Assembly: GCA_963169105.1 (NCBI GenBank)
Contig: OY720632.1
Span: forward strand, 558,001-622,000
Direction of reading: 5' to 3'
DNA length: 64,000 bases
DNA from: Ceriagrion tenellum
Taxonomy: Eukaryota > Arthropoda > Insecta > Odonata > Coenagrionidae
In this document: positions 25,246 to 38,945 of the stretch, one piece after another
Layout of the letters: every line of letters begins with the position of its first letter
Position numbering within the stretch: position 1 is the first letter of the stretch
Translations under genes and position numbers: made by a program
Notes under the pieces: generated by a model
Told to the model about the DNA's origin: nothing
Seen by the model: only the letters and a program-made list of their open reading frames with translations
The model's database searches: none

Positions 25246-28200
25246 TAACTCAAAAAGCACGCAACGCACGCGGACGTCGTCTCGTAATCAAGCACGTACC
25301 GACGACACGCGCATACACGTTCCACGCGAAGGAATCACATCCACACGTTTTCACTACACGAAGGGGGCAACGATCAAAAATCCTAAGGTTAAACACTTGC
25401 CAAATTTGCCGAAAATGGCAGAATATAAAATTTATTAAAATCACGCGGAGCGACACCCGTGCATCGAGAAAGCTCCAACGAAGCCTATCACTATCGCGTT
25501 CGATGCCTATTCCCGAAAATTCTAGGATCGGTCTGTTTCCGCCACCGAAAACGTCCTCAAAATGACACCTTTTCCGGCGTTCAAACGCTCCTAACTCAAA
25601 AAGCACGCAACGCACGCGGACGTCGTCTCGTAATCAAGCACGTGCCGACCACACGCGCATACACGTTCCACGCGAAGGAATCACATCCGCACGTTTTCAC
25701 TACACGAAGGGGGCAACGATCAAAAATCCTAAGGTTAAACACTTGCAAAATTTGCCGAAAATGGCAGAATATGAAATTTATTTAAATCACGCGGAGCGAC
25801 ACCCGTGCATCGAGAAAGCTACAACGAAGCCTATCACTATCGCGTTCGATGCCTATTTGCGAAAATTCTAGGATCGGTCTGTTACCGCCACCGAAAACGT
25901 CCTCAAAATGACACCTTTTCCGGCCTTCAAACGCTCCTAACACAAAAAGCACGCAACGCACGCGGACGTCGTCTCGTAATCAAGCACGTACCGACCACAC
26001 GCGCATACACGTTCCACGCGAAGGAATCACATCCACACGTTTTCACTACACGAAGGGGGCAACGATCAAAAATCCTAAGGTTAAACACTTGCAAAATTTG
26101 CCGAAAATGGCAGAGTATAAAATTTATTAAAATCACGCGGAGCGACACTCGTGCATCGAGAAAGCTCCAACGAAGCCTATCACTATCGCGTTCGATGCCT
26201 ATTCCCGAAAATTCTAGGATCGGTCTGTTTCCGCCACCGAAAACGTCCTCAAAATGACACCTTTTCCGGCCTTCAAACGCTCCTAACTCAAAAAGCACGC
26301 AACGCACGCGGACGTCGTCTCGTAATCACGCACGTACCGACCACACGCGCATACACGTTCCACGCGAAGGAATCACAACCACACGTTTTCACTACACGAA
26401 GGGGGCAACGATCAAAATTCCTAAGGTTAAACACTTGCCAAATTTGCCGAAAATGGCAGAATATAAAATTTATTAAAATCACGCGGAGCGACACCCGTGC
26501 ATCGAGAAAGCTCCAACGAAGCCTATCACTATCGCGTTCGATGCCTATTCCCGAAAATTCTAGGATCGGTCTGTTTCCGCCACCGAAAACGTCCTCAAAA
26601 TGACACCTTTTCCGGCGTTCAAACGCTCCTAACTCAAAAAGCACGCAACGCACGCGGACGTCGTCTCGTAATCAAGCACGTGCCGACCACACGCGCATAC
26701 ACGTTCCACGCGAAGGAATCACATCCGCACGTTTTCACTACACGAAGGGGGCAACGATCAAAAATCCTAAGGTTAAACACTTGCAAAATTTGCCGAAAAT
26801 GGCAGAATATGAAATTTATTTAAATCACGCGGAGCGACACCCGTGCATCGAGAAAGCTACAACGAAGCCTATCACTATCGCGTTCGATGCCTATTTGCGA
26901 AAATTCTAGGATCGGTCTGTTACCGCCACCGAAAACGTCCTCAAAATGACACCTTTTCCGGCCTTCAAACGCTCCTAACTCAAAAAGCACGCAACGCACG
27001 CAGACGTCGTCTCGTATTCAAGCACGTACCGACCACACGCGCATACACGTTCCACGCGAAGGAATCACATCCACACGTTTTCACTACACGAAGGGGGCAA
27101 CGATCAAAAATCCTAAGGTTAAACACTTGCAAAATTTGCCGAAAATGGCAGAATATAAAATTTATTAAAATCACGCGCAGCGACACCCGTGCATCAAAAA
27201 AGCTCCAACGAAGCCTATCACTATCGCGTTCGAAGCCTATTCCCGAAAATTCTAGGATCGGTCTGTTTCGGCCACCGAAAACGTCCTCAAAATGACACCT
27301 TTTCCGGCCTTCAAACGCTCCTAACTCAAAAAGCACGCAACGCACGCGGACGTCGTCTCGTAATCACGCACGTACCGACCACACGCGCATACACGTTCCA
27401 CGCGAAGGAATCACATCCACACGTTTTCACTACACGAAGGGGGCAACGATCAAAAATCCTAAGGTTAAACACTTGCAAAATTTGCCGAAAATGGCAGAAT
27501 ATAAAATTTATTAAAATCACGCGCAGCGACACCTGTGCATCAAAAAAGCTCCAACGAAGCCTATCACTATCGCGTTCGATGCCTATTCCCGAAAATTCTA
27601 GGATCGGTCTGTTTCGGCCACCGAAAACGTCCTCAAAATGACACCTTTTCCGGCCTTCAAACGCTCCTAACTCAAAAAGCACGCTACGCACGCGGACGTC
27701 GTCTCGTAATCAAGCACGTACCGACCACACGCGCATACACGTTCCACGCGAAGGAATCACATCCACACGTTTTCACTATACGAAGGGGGCAACGATCAAA
27801 AATCCTAAGGTTAAAAACTTGCAAAATTTGCCGAAAATGGCAGAATATAAAATTTATTAAAATCACGCGCAGCGACACCCGTGCATCGAGAAAGCTCCAA
27901 CGAAGCCTATCACTATCGCGTTCGATGCCTATTCCCGAAAATTCTAGGATCGGTCTGTTTCCGCCACCGAAAACGTCCTCAAAATGACACCTTTTCCGGC
28001 CTTCAAACGCTCCTAACTCAAAAAGCACGCTACGCACGCGGACGTCGTCTCGTAATCAAGCACGTACCGACCACACGCGCATACACGTTCCACGCGAAGG
28101 AATCACATCCACACGTTTTCACTACACGAAGGGGGCAACGATCAAAAATCCTAAGGTTAAACACTTGCAAAATTTGCCGAAAATGGCAGAATATAAAATT

Positions 28201-31200
28201 TATTAAAATCACGCGCAGCGACACCCGTGCATCGAGAAAGCTCCAACGAAGCCTATCACTATCGCGTTCGATGCCTATTCCCGAAAATTCTAGTATCGGT
28301 CTGTTTCCGCCACCGAAAACGTCCTCAAAATGACACCTTTTCCGGCCTTCAAACGCTCCTAACTCAAAAAGCACGCTACGCACGCGGACGTCGTCTCGTA
28401 ATCAAGCACGTACCGACCACACGCGCATACACGTTCCACGCGAAGGAATCACATCCACACGTTTTCACTACACGAAGGGGGCAACGATCAAAAATCCTAA
28501 GGTTAAACACTTGCAAAATTTGCCGAAAATGGCAGAATATAAAATTTATTAAAATCACGCGCAGCGACACCCGTGCATCGAGAAAGCTCCAACGAAGCCT
28601 ATCACTATCGCGTTCGATGCCTATTCCCGAAAATTCTAGGATCGGTCTGATTCGGCCACCGAAAACGTCCTCAAAATGACACCTTTTCCGGCCTTCAAAC
28701 GCTCCTAACTCAAAAAGCACGCTACGCACGCGGACGTCGTCTCGTAATCAAGCACGTACCGACCACACGCGCATACACGTTCCACGCGAAGGAATCACAT
28801 CCACACGTTTTCACTACACGAAGGGGGCAACGATCAAAAATCCTAAGGTTAAACACTTGCAAAATTTGCCGAAAATGGCAGAATATAAAATTTATTAAAA
28901 TCACGCGCAGCGATCCCGGGCATCGAGAAAGCTCCAACGAAGCCTATCACTATCGCGTTCGATGCCTATTCCCGAAAATTCTAGTATCGGTCTGTTTCCG
29001 CCACCGAAAACGTCCTCAAAATGACACCTTTTCCGGCCTTCAAACGCTCCTAACTCAAAAAGCACGCAACGCACGCGGACGTCGTCTCGTAATCAAGCAC
29101 GTACAGACGACACGCGCATACACGTTCCACGCGAAGGAATCACATCCACACGTTTTCACTACACGAAGGGGGCAACGATCAAAAATCCTAAGGTTAAACA
29201 CTTGCCAAATTTGCCGAAAATGGCAGAATATAAAATTTATTAAAATCACGCGGAGCGACACCCGTGCATCGAGAAAGCTCCAACGAAGCCTATCACTATC
29301 GCGTTCGATGCCTATTCCCGAAAATTCTAGGATCGGTCTGTTTCCGCCACCGAAAACGTCCTCAAAATGACACCTTTTCCGGCGTTCAAACGCTCCTAAC
29401 TCAAAAAGCACGCAACGCACGCGGACGTCGTCTCGTAATCAAGCACGTGCCGACCACACGCGCATACACGTTCCACGCGAAGGAATCACATCCGCACGTT
29501 TTCACTACACGAAGGGGGCAACGATCAAAAATCCTAAGGTTAAACACTTGCAAAATTTGCCGAAAATGGCAGAATATGAAATTTATTTAAATCACGCGGA
29601 GCGACACCCGTGCATCGAGAAAGCTACAACGAAGCCTATCACTATCGCGTTCGATGCCTATTTGCGAAAATTCTAGGATCGGTCTGTTACCGCCACCGAA
29701 AACGTCCTCAAAATGACACCTTTTCCGGCCTTCAAACGCTCCTAACACAAAAAGCACGCAACGCACGCGGACGTCGTCTCGTAATCAAGCACGTACCGAC
29801 CACACGCGCATACACGTTCCACGCGAAGGAATCACATCCACACGTTTTCACTACACGAAGGGGGCAACGATCAAAAATCCTAAGGTTAAACACTTGCAAA
29901 ATTTGCCGAAAATGGCAGAGTATAAAATTTATTAAAATCACGCGGAGCGACACTCGTGCATCGAGAAAGCTCCAACGAAGCCTATCACTATCGCGTTCGA
30001 TGCCTATTCCCGAAAATTCTAGGATCGGTCTGTTTCCGCCACCGAAAACGTCCTCAAAATGACACCTTTTCCGGCCTTCAAACGCTCCTAACTCAAAAAG
30101 CACGCAACGCACGCGGACGTCGTCTCGTAATCACGCACGTACCGACCACACGCGCATACACGTTCCACGCGAAGGAATCACAACCACACGTTTTCACTAC
30201 ACGAAGGGGGCAACGATCAAAATTCCTAAGGTTAAACACTTGCCAAATTTGCCGAAAATGGCAGAATATAAAATTTATTAAAATCACGCGGAGCGACACC
30301 CGTGCATCGAGAAAGCTCCAACGAAGCCTATCACTATCGCGTTCGATGCCTATTCCCGAAAATTCTAGGATCGGTCTGTTTCCGCCACCGAAAACGTCCT
30401 CAAAATGACACCTTTTCCGGCGTTCAAACGCTCCTAACTCAAAAAGCACGCAACGCACGCGGACGTCGTCTCGTAATCAAGCACGTGCCGACCACACGCG
30501 CATACACGTTCCACGCGAAGGAATCACATCCGCACGTTTTCACTACACGAAGGGGGCAACGATCAAAAATCCTAAGGTTAAACACTTGCAAAATTTGCCG
30601 AAAATGGCAGAATATGAAATTTATTTAAATCACGCGGAGCGACACCCGTGCATCGAGAAAGCTACAACGAAGCCTATCACTATCGCGTTCGATGCCTATT
30701 TGCGAAAATTCTAGGATCGGTCTGTTACCGCCACCGAAAACGTCCTCAAAATGACACCTTTTCCGGCCTTCAAACGCTCCTAACACAAAAAGCACGCAAC
30801 GCACGCAGACGTCGTCTCGTATTCAAGCACGTACCGACCACACGCGCATACACGTTCCACGCGAAGGAATCACATCCACACGTTTTCACTACACGAAGGG
30901 GGCAACGATCAAAAATCCTAATGTTAAACACTTGCAAAATTTGCCGAAAATGGCAGAATATAAAATTTATTAAAATCACGCGCAGCGACACCCGTGCATC
31001 AAAAAAGCTCCAACGAAGCCTATCACTATCGCGTTCGAAGCCTATTCCCGAAAATTCTAGGATCGGTCTGTTTCGGCCACCGAAAACGTCCTCAAAATGA
31101 CACCTTTTCCGGCCTTCAAACGCTCCTAACTCAAAAAGCACGCAACGCACGCGGACGTCGTCTCGTAATCACGCACGTACCGACCACACGCGCATACACG

Positions 31201-31753
31201 TTCCACGCGAAGGAATCACATCCACACGTTTTCACTACACGAAGGGGGCAACGATCAAAAATCCTAAGGTTAAACACTTGCAAAATTTGCCGAAAATGGC
31301 AGAATATAAAATTTATTAAAATCACGCGCAGCGACACCTGTGCATCAAAAAAGCTCCAACGAAGCCTATCACTATCGCGTTCGATGCCTATTCCCGAAAA
31401 TTCTAGGATCGGTCTGTTTCGGCCACCGAAAACGTCCTCAAAATGACACCTTTTCCGGCCTTCAAACGCTCCTAACTCAAAAAGCACGCTACGCACGCGG
31501 ACGTCGTCTCGTAATCAAGCACGTACCGACCACACGCGCATACACGTTCCACGCGAAGGAATCACATCCACACGTTTTCACTATACGAAGGGGGCAACGA
31601 TCAAAAATCCTAAGGTTAAACACTTGCAAAATTTGCCGAAAATGGCAGAATATAAAATTTATTAAAATCACGCGCAGCGACACCCGTGCATCGAGAAAGC
31701 TCCAACGAAGCCTATCACTATCGCGTTCGATGCCTATTCCCGAAAATTCTAGG
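24836..31753 (+). repeat. Zone C: 6918-bp block, copy 2
   Basis: This is the tandem copy of 17918-24835, with identity continuing to about 31835. The only difference I found by reading is A at 29105 where copy 1 has C at 22187. I did not do a base-by-base alignment, so a few more may exist. Near identity over 6.9 kb indicates a recent duplication or, less likely, an assembly duplication. Confidence 0.93.
25246..29050 (+). repeat. 11-monomer sub-block of zone C, second copy
   Basis: It is identical by reading to 18328-22132 at an offset of 6918 bp, including the two-step end with the CCCGGG monomer (28915-28920). Confidence 0.9.
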
Positions 31754-33200
31754 ATCGGTCTGTTTCCGCCACCGAAAACGTCCTCAAAATGACACCTTTT
31801 CCGGCCTTCAAACGCTCCTAACTCAAAAAGCACGCTACGCACGCGGACGTCGTCTCGTAATCAAGCACGTACCGACCACACGCGCATACACGTTCCACGC
31901 GAAGGAATCACATCCACACGTTTTCACTACACGAAGGGGGCAACGATCAAAAATCCTAAGGTTAAACACTTGCAAAATTTGCCGAAAATGGCAGAATATA
32001 AAATTTATTAAAATCACGCGCAGCGACACCCGTGCATCGAAAAAGCTCCAACGAAGCCTATTACTATCGCGTTCGATGCCTATTCCCAAAAATTCTAGGA
32101 TCGGTCTGTTTCGGCCACCGAAAACGTCCTCAAAATGACACCTTTTCCGGCCTTCAAACGCTCCTAACTCAAAAAGCACGCTACGCACGCGGACGTCGTC
32201 TCGTAATCAAGCACGTACCGACCACACGCGCATACACGTTCCACGCGAAGGAATCACATCCACACGTTTTCACTACACGAAGGGGGCAACGATCAAAAAT
32301 CCTAAGGTTAAACACTTGCAAAATTTGCCGAAAATGGCAGAATATAAAATTTATTAAAATCACGCGCAGCGACACCCGTGCATCGAGAAAGCTCCAACGA
32401 AGCCTATCACTATCGCGTTCGATGCCTATTCCCGAAAATTCTAGGATCGGTCTGATTCGGCCACCGAAAACGTCCTCAAAATGACACCTTTTCCGGCCTT
32501 CAAACGCTCCTAACTCAAAAAGCACGCTACGCACGCGGACGTCGTCTCGTAATCAAGCACGTACCGACCACACGCGCATACACGTTCCACGCGAAGGAAT
32601 CACATCCACACGTTTTCACTACACGAAGGGGGCAACGATCAAAAATCCTAAGGTTAAACACTTGCAAAATTTGCCGAAAATGGCAGAATATAAAATTTAT
32701 TAAAATCACGCGCAGCGATCCCGGGCATCGAGAAAGCTCCAACGAAGCCTATCACTATCGCGTTCGATGCCTATTCCCGAAAATTCTAGTATCGGTCTGT
32801 TTCCGCCACCGAAAACGTCCTCAAAATGACACCTTTTCCGGCCTTCAAACGCTCCTAACTCAAAAAGCACGCAACGCACGCGGACGTCGTCTCGTAATCA
32901 AGCACGTACCGACCACACGCGCATACACGTTCCACGCGAAGGAATCACATCCACTCGTTTTCACTACACGAAGGGGGCAACGATCAAAATTCCTAAGGTT
33001 AAACACTTGCAAAATTTGCCGAAAATGGCAGAATATAAAATTTATTTAAATCACGCGGAGCGACACCCGTGCATCGAGTAAGCTCGACGAAGCCTATCAC
33101 TATCGCGTTCGATGCCTATTCCCGAAAATTCTAGGATCTGTCTGTTTCCGCCACCGAAAACGTCCTCAAAATGACACCTTTTCCGGCCTTCAAACGCTCC
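29051..33200 (+). repeat. 12-monomer sub-block of zone C (4150 bp)
   Basis: The first eight monomers match 22133 onward. It then differs: a monomer with TATTACTATC and CCCAAAAATT (near 32060-32095, otherwise seen near 14420-14455), the TCTGATTCGG monomer, the CCCGGG monomer (32720-32725) and the GCTCGACG monomer (32856-33200). It therefore joins the ends of the 11-mer and the 9-mer and adds one monomer, as unequal exchange between related blocks would produce. Confidence 0.87.
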
Positions 33201-34103
33201 TAACTCAAAAAGCACGCAACGCACGCGGACGTCGTCTCGTAATCAAGCACGTACCGACGACACGCGCATACACGTTCCACGCGAAGGAATCACATCCACA
33301 CGTTTTCACTACACGAATGGGGCAACGATCAAAAATCCTAAGGTTAAACACTTGCCAAATTTGCCGAAAATGGCAGAATATAAAATTTATTAAAATCACG
33401 CGGAGCGACACCCGTGCATCGAGAAAGCTCCAACGAAGCCTATCACTATCGCGTTCGATGCCTATTCCCGAAAATTCTAGGATCGGTCTGTTTCCGCCAC
33501 CGAAAACGTCCTCAAAATGACACCTTTTCCGGCGTTCAAACGCTCCTAACTCAAAAAGCACGCAACGCACGCGGACGTCGTCTCGTAATCAAGCACGTGC
33601 CGACCACACGCGCATACACGTTCCACGCGAAGGAATCACATCCGCACGTTTTCACTACACGAAGGGGGCAACGATCAAAAATCCTAAGGTTAAACACTTG
33701 CAAAATTTGCCGAAAATGGCAGAATATGAAATTTATTTAAATCACGCGGAGCGACACCCGTGCATCGAGAAAGCTACAACGAAGCCTATCACTATCGCGT
33801 TCGATGCCTATTTGCGAAAATTCTAGGATCGGTCTGTTACCGCCACCGAAAACGTCCTCAAAATGACACCTTTTCCGGCCTTCAAACGCTCCTAACACAA
33901 AAAGCACGCAACGCACGCGGACGTCGTCTCGTAATCAAGCACGTACCGACCACACGCGCATACACGTTCCACGCGTAGGGATCACATCCACACGTTTTCA
34001 CTACACGAAGGGGGAACGATCAAAAATCCTAAGGTTAAACACTTGCAAAATTTGCCGAAAATGGCAGAGTATAAAATTTATTAAAATCACGCGGAGCGAC
34101 ACT
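33201..34103 (+). repeat. Partial fifth start of the zone C series
   Basis: The first monomers repeat the 18328/22133/25246/29051 series (CTTGCCAAATTT, GGCGTTC, then TGAAATTT with TATTTGCG). The series then breaks off. It has a private GAATGGGG change near 33318. The third monomer is damaged: CGCGTAGGGATC near 33975 and a 1-bp loss after the G-run near 34014 make it 345 bp long. It runs into zone D. Confidence 0.82.
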
Positions 34104-36524
34104 CGTGCATCGAGAAAGCTCCAACGAAGCCTATCACTATCGCGTTCGATACCTATTCCCGAAAATTCTAGGATCGGTCTGTTTCCGCCACCGAAAACGT
34201 CCTCAAAATGACACCTTTTCCGGCCTTCAAACGCTCCTAACTCAAAAAGCACGCAACGCACGCGGACGTCGTCTCGTAATCACGCACGTACCGACCACAC
34301 GCGCATACACGTTCCACGCGAAGGAATCACAACCACACGTTTTCACTACACGAAGGGGGCAACGATCAAAAATCCTAAGGTTAAACACTTGCAAAATTTG
34401 CCGAAAATGGCAGAATATAAAATTTATTAAAATCACGCGCAGCGACACCTGTGCATCAAAAAAGCTCCAACGAAGCCTATCACTATCGCGTTCGATGCCT
34501 ATTCCCGAAAATTCTAGGATCGGTCTGTTTCCGCCACCGAAAACGTCCTCAAAATGACACCTTTTCCGGCCTTCAAACGCTCCTAACTCAAAAAGCACGC
34601 AACGCACGCGGACGTCGTCTCGTAATCAAGCACGTGCCGACCACACGCGCATACACGTTCCACGCGAAGGAATCACATCCGCACGTTTTCACTACACGAA
34701 GGGGGCAACGATCAAAAATCCTAAGGTTAAACACTTGCAAAATTTGCCGAAAATGGCAGAATATGAAATTTATTAAAATCACGCGGAGCGACACCCGTGC
34801 ATCGAGAAAGCTACAACGAAGCCTATCACTATCGCGTTCGATGCCTATTTGCGAAAATTCTAGGATCGGTCTGTTACCGCCACCGAAAACGTCCTCAAAA
34901 TGACACCTTTTCCGGCCTTCAAACGCTCCTAACACAAAAAGCACGCAACGCACGCGGACGTCGTCTCGTAATCAAGCACGTACCGACCACACGCGCATAC
35001 ACGTTCCACGCGAAGGAATCACATCCACACGTTTTCACTACACGAAGGGGGCAACGATCAAAAATCCTAAGGTTAAACACTTGCAAAATTTGCCGAAAAT
35101 GGCAGAATATAAAATTTATTAAAATCACGCGCAGCGACACCCGTGCATCAAAAAAGCTCCAACGAAGCCTATCACTATCGCGTTCGAAGCCTATTCCCGA
35201 AAATTCTAGGATCGGTCTGTTTCGGCCACCGAAAACGTCCTCAAAATGACACCTTTTCCGGCCTTCAAACGCTCCTAACTCAAAAAGCACGCAACGCACG
35301 CGGACGTCGTCTCGTAATCACGCACGTACCGACCACACGCGCATACACGTTCCACGCGAAGGAATCACATCCACACGTTTTCACTTCACGAAGGGGGCAA
35401 CGATCAAAAATCCTAAGGTTAAACACTTGCAAAATTTGCCGAAAATGGCAGAATATAAAATTTATTAAAATCACGCGCAGCGACACCTGTGCATCAAAAA
35501 AGCTCCAACGAAGCCTATCACTATCGCGTTCGATGCCTATTCCCGAAAATTCTAGGATCGGTCTGTTTCGGCCACCGAAAACGTCCTCAAAATGACACCT
35601 TTTCCGGCCTTCAAACGCTCCTAACTCAAAAAGCACGCTACGCACGCGGACGTCGTCTCGTAATCAAGCACGTACCGACCACACGCGCATACACGTTCCA
35701 CGCGAAGGAATCACATCCACACGTTTTCACTATACGAAGGGGACAACGATCAAAAATCCTAAGGTTAAACACTTGCAAAATTTGCCGAAAATGGCAGAAT
35801 ATAAAATTTATTAAAATCACGCGCAGCGACACCCGTGCATCGAGAAAGCTCCAACGAAGCCTATCACTATCGCGTTCGATGCCTATTCCCGAAAATTCTA
35901 GGATCGGTCTGTTTCGGCCACCGAAAACGTCCTCAAAATGACACCTTTTCCGGCCTTCAAACGCTCCTAACTCAAAAAGCACGCAACGCACGCGGACGTC
36001 GTCTCGTAATCACGCACGTACCGACCACACGCGCATACACGTTCCACGCGAAGGAATCACATCCACACGTTTTCACTACACGAAGAGGGAAACGATCAAA
36101 AATCCTAAGGTTAAACACTTGCAAAATTTGCCGAAAATGGCAGAATATACAATTTATTAAAATCACGCGCAGCGATCCCGGGCATCGAGAAAGCTCCAAC
36201 GAAGCCTATCACTATCGCGTTCGATGCCTATTCCCGAAAATTCTAGGATCGGTCTGTTTCCGCCACCGAAAACGTCCTCAAAATGACACCTTTTCCGGCC
36301 TTCAAACGCTCCTAACTCAAAAAGCACGCAACGCACGCGGACGTCGTCTCGTAATCAAGCACGTACCGACCACACGCGCATACACGTTCCACGCGAAGGA
36401 ATCACATCCACACGTTTTCACTACACGAAGGGGGCAACGATCAAAAATCCTAAGGTTAAACACTTGCAAAATTTGCCGAAAATGGCAGAATATAAAATTT
36501 ATTAAAATCACGCGCAGCGACACC
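34104..36524 (+). repeat. Zone D: 7-monomer HOR, copy 1 (2421 bp)
   Basis: The block matches 36525-38945 at an offset of 2421 bp. Markers repeated in both copies include ATCACAACC, CACTTCACG (35384 and 37805), GGGGACAAC (35741 and 38162), AAGAGGGAAAC (36084 and 38505), ATATACAATT and the CCCGGG monomer (36177 and 38598). Copy 1 has a private A at 34151. Confidence 0.93.
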
Positions 36525-38945
36525 CGTGCATCGAGAAAGCTCCAACGAAGCCTATCACTATCGCGTTCGATGCCTATTCCCGAAAATTCTAGGATCGGTC
36601 TGTTTCCGCCACCGAAAACGTCCTCAAAATGACACCTTTTCCGGCCTTCAAACGCTCCTAACTCAAAAAGCACGCAACGCACGCGGACGTCGTCTCGTAA
36701 TCACGCACGTACCGACCACACGCGCATACACGTTCCACGCGAAGGAATCACAACCACACGTTTTCACTACACGAAGGGGGCAACGATCAAAAATCCTAAG
36801 GTTAAACACTTGCAAAATTTGCCGAAAATGGCAGAATATAAAATTTATTAAAATCACGCGCAGCGACACCTGTGCATCAAAAAAGCTCCAACGAAGCCTA
36901 TCACTATCGCGTTCGATGCCTATTCCCGAAAATTCCAGGATCGGTCTGTTTCCGCCACCGAAAACGTCCTCAAAATGACACCTTTTCCGGCCTTCAAACG
37001 CTCCTAACTCAAAAAGCACGCAACGCACGCGGACGTCGTCTCGTAATCAAGCACGTGCCGACCACACGCGCATACACGTTCCACGCGAAGGAATCACATC
37101 CGCACGTTTTCACTACACGAAGGGGGCAACGATCAAAAATCCTAAGGTTAAACACTTGCAAAATTTGCCGAAAATGGCAGAATATGAAATTTATTAAAAT
37201 CACGCGGAGCGACACCCGTGCATCGAGAAAGCTACAACGAAGCCTATCACTATCGCGTTCGATGCCTATTTGCGAAAATTCTAGGATCGGTCTGTTACCG
37301 CCACCGAAAACGTCCTCAAAATGACACCTTTTCCGGCCTTCAAACGCTCCTAACACAAAAAGCACGCAACGCACGCGGACGTCGTCTCGTAATCAAGCAC
37401 GTACCGACCACACGCGCATACACGTTCCACGCGAAGGAATCACATCCACACGTTTTCACTACACGAAGGGGGCAACGATCAAAAATCCTAAGGTTAAACA
37501 CTTGCAAAATTTGCCGAAAATGGCAGAATATAAAATTTATTAAAATCACGCGCAGCGACACCCGTGCATCAAAAAAGCTCCAACGAAGCCTATCACTATC
37601 GCGTTCGAAGCCTATTCCCGAAAATTCTAGGATCGGTCTGTTTCGGCCACCGAAAACGTCCTCAAAATGACACCTTTTCCGGCCTTCAAACGCTCCTAAC
37701 TCAAAAAGCACGCAACGCACGCGGACGTCGTCTCGTAATCACGCACGTACCGACCACACGCGCATACACGTTCCACGCGAAGGAATCACATCCACACGTT
37801 TTCACTTCACGAAGGGGGCAACGATCAAAAATCCTAAGGTTAAACACTTGCAAAATTTGCCGAAAATGGCAGAATATAAAATTTATTAAAATCACGCGCA
37901 GCGACACCTGTGCATCAAAAAAGCTCCAACGAAGCCTATCACTATCGCGTTCGATGCCTATTCCCGAAAATTCTAGGATCGGTCTGTTTCGGCCACCGAA
38001 AACGTCCTCAAAATGACACCTTTTCCGGCCTTCAAACGCTCCTAACTCAAAAAGCACGCTACGCACGCGGACGTCGTCTCGTAATCAAGCACGTACCGAC
38101 CACACGCGCATACACGTTCCACGCGAAGGAATCACATCCACACGTTTTCACTATACGAAGGGGACAACGATCAAAAATCCTAAGGTTAAACACTTGCAAA
38201 ATTTGCCGAAAATGGCAGAATATAAAATTTATTAAAATCACGCGCAGCGACACCCGTGCATCGAGAAAGCTCCAACGAAGCCTATCACTATCGCGTTCGA
38301 TGCCTATTCCCGAAAATTCTAGGATCGGTCTGTTTCGGCCACCGAAAACGTCCTCAAAATGACACCTTTTCCGGCCTTCAAACGCTCCTAACTCAAAAAG
38401 CACGCAACGCACGCGGACGTCGTCTCGTAATCACGCACGTACCGACCACACGCGCATACACGTTCCACGCGAAGGAATCACATCCACACGTTTTCACTAC
38501 ACGAAGAGGGAAACGATCAAAAATCCTAAGGTTAAACACTTGCAAAATTTGCCGAAAATGGCAGAATATACAATTTATTAAAATCACGCGCAGCGATCCC
38601 GGGCATCGAGAAAGCTCCAACGAAGCCTATCACTATCGCGTTCGATGCCTATTCCCGAAAATTCTAGGATCGGTCTGTTTCCGCCACCGAAAACGTCCTC
38701 AAAATGACACCTTTTCCGGCCTTCAAACGCTCCTAACTCAAAAAGCACGCAACGCACGCGGACGTCGTCTCGTAATCAAGCACGTACCGACCACACGCGC
38801 ATACACGTTCCACGCGAAGGAATCACATCCACACGTTTTCACTACACGAAGGGGGCAACGATCAAAAATCCTAAGGTTAAACACTTGCAAAATTTGCCGA
38901 AAATGGCAGAATATAAAATTTATTAAAATCACGCGCAGCGACACC
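36525..38945 (+). repeat. Zone D: 7-monomer HOR, copy 2 (2421 bp)
   Basis: This is the tandem copy of 34104-36524, with identity continuing to 39031. By reading it differs at C 36936 (T at 34515) and at the site matching the private A 34151. Its end overlaps the start of the zone E repeat within one monomer. Confidence 0.93.

Larger units (their letters stand above)
17983..33200 (+). repeat. 345-bp GCTCGACG monomer subtype (3 members)
   Basis: Monomers 17983-18327, 24901-25245 and 32856-33200 read GAGTAAGCTCGACGAAG where the usual form has one more base. They always precede a CTTGCCAAATTT monomer and so mark the start of the zone C series. The first two also share AAAATTCG; the third has AAAATTCC and a private GATCTGTC change near 33137. 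Confidence 0.92.
5742..38603 (+). repeat. 345-bp CCCGGG monomer subtype (11 members)
   Basis: In these monomers CGACACCCGTGCATCG is replaced by CGATCCCGGGCATCG, which removes one base and creates a CCCGGG hexamer absent from the standard monomer. Hexamer positions are 5742, 9201, 15427, 16464, 17847, 21997, 28915, 32720, 36177 and 38598; the eleventh member has CCCAGG at 12660. Most also carry 281T (CTAGTATC); exceptions are the zone D members (281G) and the one at 9201, which reads CTACTATC. The subtype marks one position per HOR in zones B, C and D. It does not occur before 5742 or after 38603. Confidence 0.93.
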
